From Paludibaculum fermentans (GTDB taxonomy: Bacteria > Acidobacteriota > Terriglobia > Bryobacterales > Bryobacteraceae): 64,000 bases of DNA. The stretch spans positions 6,215,501 to 6,279,500 of the forward strand of contig NZ_CP063849.1 of NCBI RefSeq assembly GCF_015277775.1, given 5' to 3'. Below the pieces are notes generated by a model. The model did not search any database, was not told where the DNA came from, and saw only the letters and a program-made list of their open reading frames with translations. Positions 52,867 to 60,286 of this stretch are shown piece after piece. The position numbers and the translations under genes were made by a program. The stretch's first letter is position 1; every line of letters starts with the position of its first letter.

Positions 52867-54125
52867 ACGCCCGGGTGTTTGTACGGAGCCCGGTAGGCGC
52901 GCGCCAGCAGCTTGTTGGCCGCTGGATCGTTCAGCAGTTTCCCGGACGCCATATCCCACTGCAAGGTGCGGCCCGTCTTGTACGAAATCATGCCCAACTG
53001 CACCGTGGCGGTGGAGCGGAAGGCTTCCTCAGGTGAGACGGAGGGCTGCGTGCCGGCGCGTACGGCCTTGACCCATTCGGAGACGTGCCGCTGGCTGAGT
53101 TCATTGGCGGACTTGACCTCGGTCACGCGCCGCTCGGCGTTCCTGCCCTTGGGCATCACGATCCAACGGCCGTCAGTGACGAAGATGGTCTCTTTCTCGC
53201 CGTAGAAGGTCACGCCGTTGTAGAATTCAGGATCGCGTTCCACCGCGCCCCACAGGCGGTGGCGCCACACCACCGGGCATTTGTCGAACTCGAAGTGGGC
53301 CGTGAGTGTATCCGGCGTGGTGATGCGGCCCTTGTACTCGTAGAGCCCGCCCACCGCGGTGATGCGCTTGGGCATGGACTCCGCCAGCATTTTGCGCGTG
53401 GCGTCGATCAGGTGGATGCCCCAGTCAACCATGTGGCCGTTGCCCGTAGTCTCCTCCAGGCGCCAGGACTTGTGGCCGATGTTGGGGGAGTACGGCAGCT
53501 TGGGCGCGGGCCCGCACCAGAGGTCCCAATCGAGAGTGGCCGGCGGATCCTGCGGCTTGTTGTCGAGCGGCTGGGCGGTGTAGTGGATATTGACGTCCAC
53601 CTGGATGATGGGGCCGGGCGCTCCGGAGGCGATGTAGTCCTTGACTGACTGATAGGCCTCGCTCTGGCGGCGCTGGAAACCGATCTGGACGATGTTGCCG
53701 GCCTTTTTCCAGGCGTTGACCATCGCGCGGCCCTCCCGGATGTCGTAGGCCAGGGGCTTCTCGCAATATATGGGCAGCTTCCGTTCGCAGGCGGCGATGA
53801 ACGGCAGGGCATGCCAGTGCGGAGGCGTGGCGATGAGCAGTCCGTCCAGGCCGTCCATGGCGAGCAAGTCCTTATAGTGCTTGAAGCCTTTCGGCTTGGA
53901 GCCCTGCTGCTTCTCGATGGCGGCGCTCATTTCGTCGAGGTGGGCGGAATCGACGTCGCAGAGGCCGATGAACTCGACTCCGCCGGCCGCAATGGCCGCG
54001 GTGGAATCGACTCCACCGAACCAGCCGCAGCCGATCAGGCCGAGCTTCAGCTTCTTCTCCTGCGCCAACGCGTTGGACGCAGCGGCAGCCGCACCCAGAA
54101 ACTCACGGCGGTTGATGATGGTCAT
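52863..54125 (-). CDS. Tat-exported Gfo/Idh/MocA family oxidoreductase
   Basis: The 420-residue protein carries a twin-arginine leader (IINRREFLGAAAAASNALAQ), then a Rossmann start KLGLIGCGWFGGVDSTAAIAAGG. The EKP motif is in IYCEKPLAYDIREGR. The large C-terminal domain has MVDWGIHLIDATRKML with the conserved His. Such exported oxidoreductases of Acidobacteriota and Planctomycetota probably carry a tightly bound cofactor and act on sugars in the periplasm. I chose ATG 54125 because the RR leader begins there. It is divergent from the unknown gene at 54156, 30 bp away. Confidence 0.88.
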   Translation of the reverse strand: MTIINRREFLGAAAAASNALAQEKKLKLGLIGCGWFGGVDSTAAIAAGGVEFIGLCDVDSAHLDEMSAAIEKQQGSKPKGFKHYKDLLAMDGLDGLLIATPPHWHALPFIAACERKLPIYCEKPLAYDIREGRAMVNAWKKAGNIVQIGFQRRQSEAYQSVKDYIASGAPGPIIQVDVNIHYTAQPLDNKPQDPPATLDWDLWCGPAPKLPYSPNIGHKSWRLEETTGNGHMVDWGIHLIDATRKMLAESMPKRITAVGGLYEYKGRITTPDTLTAHFEFDKCPVVWRHRLWGAVERDPEFYNGVTFYGEKETIFVTDGRWIVMPKGRNAERRVTEVKSANELSQRHVSEWVKAVRAGTQPSVSPEEAFRSTATVQLGMISYKTGRTLQWDMASGKLLNDPAANKLLARAYRAPYKHPGV

Positions 54126-54155
54126 GGCCACTCCTGAAACAGCTAACATATCACC

Positions 54156-55073
54156 GTGCGGGACTACATACTGTCGCTGCCTGAACGGATTCTCCGTTCG
54201 GCCACGGCGCTGGCCGGCGGGTTAGTGAATCAACTCGGCGAGGCGGCGCTGCCCGTTGCCCTGCGCCGCACGCGGCTGTACCGGTCTCTCGTGGAAGCGA
54301 CGCTGCGGTTTTTCATCGAACAGGTTGGCGAGGTGGAAGGTGTGTTTCCCGTGGAAGGGAAGCTTGCCGAGGATTTCCTGATGAGGCGCACGGCGGGCAA
54401 CGGGATCGAACTGATCGGAATTCTCACGTTTCGCGCTTCACCGGTTTGGGTGCTGGCGGCGCTGGCGGATCTGAGCGGTGCGGGCCGAAGCCTGATTGCT
54501 GAAATTGCGGAGAGCCTGAAGCAGGAGGGACTCATCCGTCCGGAGACCCATCCGCACTCGATGGACCAGGTTCTGGACGCGCTGGAGGATACGGCCGGCC
54601 GCGCGGCGGAGACGCTGAACACTCCGCCACTGGATACCGCGAGCCTGCGCAAGGAATGGGCAGCCCTGCAGCAGAGTGCGCGCGGGTTGGCGCCCACGCG
54701 GTTTCCAGGGATCGACCTGCTGGAGCGCAATTGGCGCGACCTGCGGTCGACGGCGCAAAGGGAGCGGCGAGGAGTGTTTGAGCTCTCGGCCCTGCTGGCT
54801 CTGGATGCGGTCACGCGATTGCCCTCGAACATGGCCTGGCTGGGACGTAGTTCCCTGGTGGCTGCCCGGACGACTGGCGGAATGGTGGCCGAGAATATCC
54901 TGGAGCACTACAGCGACACGCTGGAGTCGATTCGAACCCAGGGGGTGGCGCAGTGGTGGATGCTGCAGTTCCGGCCCTACCTGCGGGCTGCGGCGGGCCA
55001 GTTCTCTACGGGCAAAAGCTCATGGACTCAACGAGTTCTGCAGGGTCGAAAAAAGGCCCGGTCCCGGCTTTAG
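54156..55073 (+). CDS. Unrecognised protein, 305 residues
   Basis: I do not recognise a family. The sequence is largely helical and rich in Leu, Ala and Arg, with no signal peptide and no strong membrane helix. There is a weakly hydrophobic segment ASPVWVLAALADLSGAGRSL near 95-115 and a second, LSALLALDAVTRLPSNMAWLG, near 215-235. The middle (about 120-210) is charged and coiled-coil-like. The start GTG 54156 lacks a strong Shine-Dalgarno. The terminator of the following PEP-CTERM gene overlaps its last codons. Codon use and GC match the neighbours, so it looks like a real chromosomal gene. Confidence 0.7.
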   Translation: MRDYILSLPERILRSATALAGGLVNQLGEAALPVALRRTRLYRSLVEATLRFFIEQVGEVEGVFPVEGKLAEDFLMRRTAGNGIELIGILTFRASPVWVLAALADLSGAGRSLIAEIAESLKQEGLIRPETHPHSMDQVLDALEDTAGRAAETLNTPPLDTASLRKEWAALQQSARGLAPTRFPGIDLLERNWRDLRSTAQRERRGVFELSALLALDAVTRLPSNMAWLGRSSLVAARTTGGMVAENILEHYSDTLESIRTQGVAQWWMLQFRPYLRAAAGQFSTGKSSWTQRVLQGRKKARSRL

Positions 55074-55088
55074 GTCTGGGGACCGGGC
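55049..55088 (-). terminator. Intrinsic terminator of the PEP-CTERM gene
   Basis: A 10-bp stem (55056-55065 with 55079-55088, 13-nt loop) is bordered on its left by six A, which read as a U tract on the minus strand. It lies 22 bp behind the PEP-CTERM gene stop and overlaps the 3' end of the convergent gene. Confidence 0.8.
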
Positions 55089-55109
55089 TGCGTTCGGAAA
55101 ATCGAGATT

Positions 55110-56435
55110 CTATTTCCCGCGGCGGCGAGCCGACCATGCCAGGACCGCGAGCCCTGCGGCGACCAAGCCGTATGTGGACGGCTCAGGAATCGGGTTCGGC
55201 GGCGGAATCACCGGCGGTGGTTCCACGGGCGGCGGATTCACCGGTGGCGGCTCGACCGGGGGTGGCCCGACTGGAGGAGGCGTCACAGGCGGCGGCCCTA
55301 CCGGCGGTGTGAGCGGCGGGGGTGTCACCGGAGGCGGCGTCACCGGAGGCGGATTGACCGGAGGCGGATTCACAGGTGGCGGCGTCACCGGCGGAGGATT
55401 CACCGGAGGTGGGTTCACTGGTGGTGGATTCACCGGCGGCGGGTTGACCGGAGGTGGATTCACTGGTGGCGGATTGACTGGCGGCGGGTTGACCGGCGGC
55501 GGATTCACTGGAGGTGGATTCACCGGGGGCGGATTGACAGGTGGAGGGTTCACCGGCGGTGTCGTCGGCGGAGGGGTCACCGGCGGCGGCGTGACCGGTG
55601 GAGGCGTCACGGGCGGCGGCGTCACAGGTGGCGGTGGAATCACCGGCGGTGTGGTGGGCGGCGGAACCGTGCCCGGCGGAGGCGGAACAAACCAGCCGCA
55701 GCAAGGCACGGGTGGGATGATGAAACCTCCGCCGGTGGGACCGGTCGGATAGGGACCGGGCGGATAGAAGTCGGGTGGCACAGCGCCGGGCGGGACACCG
55801 GCGGGCGTCTCCGAGGGCGGGGCCATTTCCGGCGGCGGTCCGGGATAGGGCATGGTCAGGGCCAGGATCGGCAATTCGGGCGTATTCAGGACGTCTTCCG
55901 GCGGCTCCAGGAGACTGAATTGCGTCTGTGGGGCGTCGATCAGGCGGTTGCCGCAGCGGCTGCGGATATAGTTGGTGCCGTCAGTGATCACGCGTTCGCC
56001 GGCTGCGATGGTGAGCTTCTTCCTGGTCCAGTAGATCTTGCCGTTCAGGCGGTAGGAGACGTAGGCGAGGCGCGGCTCGTGCAACGTGGTGACCAACGCC
56101 CGTTCGAAATCGAAGCCGCGGTAGTGCGCCGCGACGAGGGGGTCGCGCTGGGCGGCGGAGAGAACCTCCTCCGGTGTCTCCACGCCGCCAGGCACAACGG
56201 AGTAGGGGAACACCAGGCGATCAGGGATTTCCTGCCGCTGCGTCCACATCTGCTCCAAGAGCGAGAAACCGCCGGGATTGAGAGCTGAAACAGCGTCCGG
56301 GTCATGGCGCTGCTGCAGCGTCAGGCTTCCGGCAACAACTACTATGGCGACGGCCAACAGGATGACCAGTGGCCGGGCACTGGCCCAGTCCCTCTGGCGC
56401 CTGCGGGGCCTCCGCGGTAGTACTTTTGAGTTCAC
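55110..56435 (-). CDS. PEP-CTERM protein with proline-rich repeat stalk
   Basis: The 441-residue protein has an N-terminal membrane or signal helix (LVILLAVAIVVVAGSLTL). A unique domain of about 170 residues (50-215) follows, then about 150 residues of PPPVN/PPPVT repeats (roughly 25-30 units). The end is PEPSTYGLVAAGLAVLAWSARRRGK, a PEP-CTERM sorting signal: PEP motif, membrane helix, Arg cluster. Such proteins are cut and processed by an exosortase, often for exopolysaccharide-linked surface display. No exosortase gene is in the window. The start is GTG 56435. The stalk would hold the N-terminal domain away from the cell surface. Confidence 0.83.
   Translation of the reverse strand: MNSKVLPRRPRRRQRDWASARPLVILLAVAIVVVAGSLTLQQRHDPDAVSALNPGGFSLLEQMWTQRQEIPDRLVFPYSVVPGGVETPEEVLSAAQRDPLVAAHYRGFDFERALVTTLHEPRLAYVSYRLNGKIYWTRKKLTIAAGERVITDGTNYIRSRCGNRLIDAPQTQFSLLEPPEDVLNTPELPILALTMPYPGPPPEMAPPSETPAGVPPGAVPPDFYPPGPYPTGPTGGGFIIPPVPCCGWFVPPPPGTVPPPTTPPVIPPPPVTPPPVTPPPVTPPPVTPPPTTPPVNPPPVNPPPVNPPPVNPPPVNPPPVNPPPVNPPPVNPPPVNPPPVNPPPVNPPPVTPPPVNPPPVNPPPVTPPPVTPPPLTPPVGPPPVTPPPVGPPPVEPPPVNPPPVEPPPVIPPPNPIPEPSTYGLVAAGLAVLAWSARRRGK
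55198..55680. repeat. 15-bp-period minisatellite encoding the Pro-rich stalk
   Basis: Nearly 480 bp are built from 15-bp units that encode Pro-Pro-Pro-Val-Asn/Thr on the minus strand. Unit changes are mostly synonymous or Asn/Thr/Gly/Glu swaps, and the frame is kept throughout. Copy number could vary by slippage or recombination. Confidence 0.85.
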
Positions 56436-56636
56436 TCCGTACTCTCGTTTCTTCCGGCCTACGTCCGCGTGCCCAGAAGGGCGGCGGCGTTGACTCTGTC
56501 GTGAGAACTCTGTCCCCCTCGACTGGAACCAGAGTAACGGTGGGGCCCAGTGAAAGAAAGACCTTATGGTACTGGAGAAAGGCGGTAAGTACCTGCGTGA
56601 CCAATGTGGCGCGCGGCTCTTTGGATCGTGCGTAAG

Positions 56637-58295
56637 TTATTGTTGGGAAATGCCCTTAGCTTCCGTGATGAGGTAGCGCCGACCGGCCGTGAGGGCATGG
56701 TACTCTTCCGTTAACCCATTTGGCCATAGGACCTGAAGCCTATCCACCTTCTCGCGGCGGCCTAGTCCAAGAGTTAGCACCATCTCTGATTGGGATAGGT
56801 AGCTGGATCCTGACTTTACGGTACGCGAGCCCCTCAGATCGCCCGCTTCGAACTTCACCAGGGCGCCTATGGCGTCGCGGTTCGACTTGGTTCCGGTGAG
56901 TTTGATGCGGACCCAACGATTGCCGGTCGACTGTTCGTTGCGGTAGAGGTAGGCGGGCCCGTTGTTGGTGGTGATGAGCACGTCCTGGGCGCCGTCGTTG
57001 TGGATATCGCCGAAGGCGGCTCCGCGGGCGACTTTGGGGATGGAGAACTCGGGGCCGATCAGGCTGGCCACATCACGGAAGCTGCCGTTGCCTTCATTCA
57101 GGAAGAGGTGGGGCGACTGGGCGTAAGTGACGTCGTGGCGCGCTCTGGAGATAGTCTCGTCGATGTGGCCGTTCACCACCAGCAGGTCGAGTTGCCCGTC
57201 GAGGTTGGCGTCGAAGAAGAAGCAGCCGAAGCCGAGGGAGCGGCGCGTCGCCAGCCCCATGTTGGTTTTGGGGGCCTGGTCGACGAAGGCGCCGGACTTG
57301 GTGGCCCGGTAGAGGCCCAGCATCTCATTGTCGAAATTGGTGACGACGATCGAAGCCAGGCCGGAATCTTCCAGGTAGGCGACATCCACACCCATACCGG
57401 CACGGGCGCGGCCGTCTTCACTGAATGCGAGTCCGGCTTTGACGCCGACCTCACTGAAGGTGCCGTTGCGCTGATTCCGATAGAGTTTATTGGGCTGAGT
57501 GTCGTTGGCGACGAAGAGGTCGGGCCAACCGTCGTTGTCATAAGACAGCGCGGCGACGCCCAGCGATTTGGAGGAGGTATCGAGCAGGCCGGCTTTGGCG
57601 GTGACGTCCTCAAAGGTGCCGTCGCCGCGATTGCGGAAGAGCCAGCAGGTGGCGCCCCTGTAGGCCTCGGGCGTGCAGTAGGACTTCTGCTTGCCGTCGA
57701 ACGAGCAGAAGACGTCGCTGCTCTCAGACCACCGCACATAGTTCGTCACGAAGAGGTCGAGGTGGCCGTCGCGGTCGTAGTCGAACCACATGGCCGAGGT
57801 GGAGAAGCCATCATGACCGCCGAGTCCGGACCGGGCGGTGACATCGACAAAGGAGCCGCGGCCAGTGTTCTGGAAGAGGCGGCTCTGGCCGACGCAGGTG
57901 ATGTAGAGGTCGGCGAAGCCGTCGTTGTTGAAATCGCCGACGGCGACACCCAACCCGTAGAGTTCCACGTCGAGGCCGGCGGCACGGGTGACGTCGGTGA
58001 ACGTGCCGTTGCGGTTGTTGCGATAGAGCTTGAGGGTGGACCGGCGGCGCTTGTGGCCGGGCCAGTCCATGGAATTGACCAGCAGAATGTCCTGCCAGCC
58101 GTCGTTGTCGTAGTCGAGGAAGGCGCAGCCCGGGCCCATGGTCTCCGGTAGATACTTTTTGCCGAAGGCGCCGGAGTTGTGGACAAAGTCGATGCCCGCG
58201 GCCCGGGTTACATCGCGCAGGCGGAAGCCGGGGTCCGGATTGTTAGTGGGCGGGGCCATGGCGGCCAGGGCGCCCAGGAAATCGCGCCGTCGCAC
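56637..58295 (-). CDS. FG-GAP/ASPIC-UnbV repeat protein (CRTAC1-like), exported
   Basis: The 552-residue protein starts with a Tat-like leader (MRRRDFLGALAAMAPP). FG-GAP beta-propeller repeats follow with calcium-type loops (FLDYDNDGWQDILLVNS, DFNNDGFADLYIT, SYDNDGWPDLFVAND). A C-terminal ASPIC/UnbV domain contains RWVRIKLTGTKSNRDAIGALV and SGSSYLSQSEMVLTLGLG. Its role is likely extracellular binding. The GTG 58295 is chosen because it starts the RR leader 7 bp after the response-regulator stop; the frame is open to 58355. It is the third gene of a kinase-regulator-UnbV operon. Confidence 0.85.
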   Translation of the reverse strand: MRRRDFLGALAAMAPPTNNPDPGFRLRDVTRAAGIDFVHNSGAFGKKYLPETMGPGCAFLDYDNDGWQDILLVNSMDWPGHKRRRSTLKLYRNNRNGTFTDVTRAAGLDVELYGLGVAVGDFNNDGFADLYITCVGQSRLFQNTGRGSFVDVTARSGLGGHDGFSTSAMWFDYDRDGHLDLFVTNYVRWSESSDVFCSFDGKQKSYCTPEAYRGATCWLFRNRGDGTFEDVTAKAGLLDTSSKSLGVAALSYDNDGWPDLFVANDTQPNKLYRNQRNGTFSEVGVKAGLAFSEDGRARAGMGVDVAYLEDSGLASIVVTNFDNEMLGLYRATKSGAFVDQAPKTNMGLATRRSLGFGCFFFDANLDGQLDLLVVNGHIDETISRARHDVTYAQSPHLFLNEGNGSFRDVASLIGPEFSIPKVARGAAFGDIHNDGAQDVLITTNNGPAYLYRNEQSTGNRWVRIKLTGTKSNRDAIGALVKFEAGDLRGSRTVKSGSSYLSQSEMVLTLGLGRREKVDRLQVLWPNGLTEEYHALTAGRRYLITEAKGISQQ

Positions 58296-58302
58296 GCCTT
58301 TT

Positions 58303-58950
58303 TCACTCCGGTCCAGGGGGTTCCGGAAGAGCCACGAGGCCCTTGCGGATGGCATAGACCACGAGATCCGCCGTGCGGTGGATGCCGAGCGCCTGCATGA
58401 GGTTGGCGCGGTGGACGCTTACGGTGTTCACACTGAGTCCAAGGATGCCGGCGATCTCCTTGTTCGATTTGCCCTGCACGATGTAGCGCAGCACTTCGCG
58501 TTCGCGCTGGGTGAGTTTGCTTTCCTCGCTGGCCGGTTCCTGCGTCGGCAGGTTCAAACCCGGCGCGACCACGGTGCGGCCGGCCGCCACCTCCTTGATG
58601 GCGTAGGGGAGATCGACCTCTAGGGCGTTCTTCAGCAGGTAGCCGCGCGCACCGGCCGCGAAGGCGTTGCGCACGTACGTATCTTCGGAATACATCGAGA
58701 GGATGAGGATTCCGGTGTTGGGCAACTGCTTGAGAATCTGGGCCGTGGCCTGAATTCCATCGAGCTCCGGCATGGCCAGATCCATCACGATGACCGCGGG
58801 CTTCAGCCGCAGCGCCATTTCGATGGCCTGCGGGCCGTTGGCCGCCTCACCCACAACCTGCACGGCTTCGTCGTCTTCCAGCATGCGCCGGAAGCCTTTC
58901 CGCACCAGGGAATGATCGTCGGCGAGCAAAACTGTGATCGCCTCACTCAT
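58303..58950 (-). CDS. NarL/FixJ-family response regulator
   Basis: The 215-residue regulator has the receiver domain with D11/D12, phospho-acceptor D57 (VIVMDLAMPE) and the Lys in GYLLKNALE. A LuxR helix-turn-helix follows (TQREREVLRYIVQGKSNKEIAGILGLSVNTVSVHRANLMQAL). Its ATG overlaps the kinase gene by 8 bp. The UnbV gene follows at once and is a natural candidate target or output. I chose ATG 58950, nine codons inside a longer frame. Confidence 0.92.
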   Translation of the reverse strand: MSEAITVLLADDHSLVRKGFRRMLEDDEAVQVVGEAANGPQAIEMALRLKPAVIVMDLAMPELDGIQATAQILKQLPNTGILILSMYSEDTYVRNAFAAGARGYLLKNALEVDLPYAIKEVAAGRTVVAPGLNLPTQEPASEESKLTQREREVLRYIVQGKSNKEIAGILGLSVNTVSVHRANLMQALGIHRTADLVVYAIRKGLVALPEPPGPE

Positions 58951-60268
58951 GCACACCTCCCGCGGGCAGCGGTACAACCAGCTTCACACGGGTTCCGCCC
59001 TCTGCCGGCCGTTGAAACTCGATCTGCCCGCCCAACAGCTCGGCGCGTTCGCGCATGCCGATGAGCCCAAGGCCCTTGCGGGCGGGCTTGCCTTCCAGTC
59101 CGGCGCCGTGATCCTCCACATCCAGGCAGAGAGTGGCGGGCGAATAAGCCACCTTCACCCAAGCCTCGGTTGTTCCGGAGTGGCGCACGATGTTGTTCAA
59201 GGACTCCTGCAAGATCCGGTAAACGTGGATCGCGACGGTGTCCCCGATCCACGGGCCTATGCCGATCTTCTCATAGTGGACCTGAAAGCCGGTCTGTTTC
59301 TCGAACTGGCGGAGATACCACTCGATACTGTTCTCCAGGCCGTAGTCGTCGAGGACGGGCGGATGGAGCATTTGTGACATGCTGCGGACGCGCTCCAGGG
59401 TCTGGTTAGCGATCTCCCGCACCTCATGGATGTCCTCGCGCTGCCTGGAGGCTTCCGGCAGTTTCTTCTCGACACGCTGCAGCATGACGCCGACCGCGGT
59501 CAACACCTGTCCGAACTCGTCGTGCAGCTCACGGGCGAGGTTGCGGAAGACATCTTCCTGGACGGAGATGACCTGGCCAGCCAGTTCCTTACGCTCTTCC
59601 GATAGGCGCGTGAGCTGCGCGAAGACACGCCGGTCATGGCGGATCACCAGGGCACTGGTGATGGAGATCGCCGCCACAACGGCGGCCAACAACATGTAGA
59701 GGTTCTTCTCCACGCGCCCGTAGATGGCCGTGATCTGTTGGACGGCCGCGCCTTCCGCCTCGCTGTTCTGGACGAGGAGCCGGGCGATGACGGTGGTCAT
59801 CGTGGAGCGCTCGGACTCCAGCCGGGTGCGGATGAGCGCGCGCGCCTCGTTCGTCTGGTCTTGCCCGGCGACGGTCCAGAGATGGTCCACCTCGCCCCAG
59901 AACCGCGAAAACGTGCTGTTGAGCATCTCCTGCTGGGCGGGTGTGCGGGTGGCGGGCATCAACTGCGCCTCAACGGAGAGGGCGTCCTGCAGGTCGCCGC
60001 GCATGCGGTCGAACTCCGGTTTGTAGCCCGTAATGGGATAGGGTTCGGTACCTTCCGCCATGTCGCGCAGGGCCAGGCCGAGCTGGGTCAGATTGTTCTG
60101 GATGCGAATGAGTTGCAGGGAATCGCGGCGGCTGCGATCGACGCTGTCGGACTCCAGGCGGCGCAAGCCGTCCAATTGCTTCAGGGTGAAGATGGAAAAG
60201 ACCGCCACTGCCCCCAGCGTGACGCCGAGGCCGACCAATTGAATGACAGTGGGTGTCCGCGCCGGCAT
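58943..60268 (-). CDS. Membrane sensor histidine kinase (NarL-system class)
   Basis: The 441-residue kinase has membrane helices at about 10-28 and 188-209 enclosing a periplasmic helical bundle of about 160 residues (four-helix or CHASE3-like). HisKA_3 follows with the phosphorylated H249 (ARELHDEFGQVLTAV), then an HATPase domain with N-box ILQESLNNIVRHS and G-box VEDHGAGLEG. The order is kinase, regulator, UnbV protein. What the periplasmic bundle senses is unknown. Its start is 18 bp from that of the divergent M3 peptidase, so promoters overlap. Confidence 0.9.
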   Translation of the reverse strand: MPARTPTVIQLVGLGVTLGAVAVFSIFTLKQLDGLRRLESDSVDRSRRDSLQLIRIQNNLTQLGLALRDMAEGTEPYPITGYKPEFDRMRGDLQDALSVEAQLMPATRTPAQQEMLNSTFSRFWGEVDHLWTVAGQDQTNEARALIRTRLESERSTMTTVIARLLVQNSEAEGAAVQQITAIYGRVEKNLYMLLAAVVAAISITSALVIRHDRRVFAQLTRLSEERKELAGQVISVQEDVFRNLARELHDEFGQVLTAVGVMLQRVEKKLPEASRQREDIHEVREIANQTLERVRSMSQMLHPPVLDDYGLENSIEWYLRQFEKQTGFQVHYEKIGIGPWIGDTVAIHVYRILQESLNNIVRHSGTTEAWVKVAYSPATLCLDVEDHGAGLEGKPARKGLGLIGMRERAELLGGQIEFQRPAEGGTRVKLVVPLPAGGVHE

Positions 60269-60286
60269 ATCGCTATCCTAGTGTAT

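Noticed and set aside
55198-55680. Plus-strand glycine-rich protein (TGGGFTGGG repeats)
   Set aside because: The minus frame has a membrane helix, a unique domain and a perfect PEP-CTERM end, so the glycine-rich frame is its shadow.
59636-60286. N-terminal extension of the M3 peptidase to 59636
   Set aside because: The extension is antisense to the histidine kinase gene, and the family N-terminus begins at NPLLG just after 60287.
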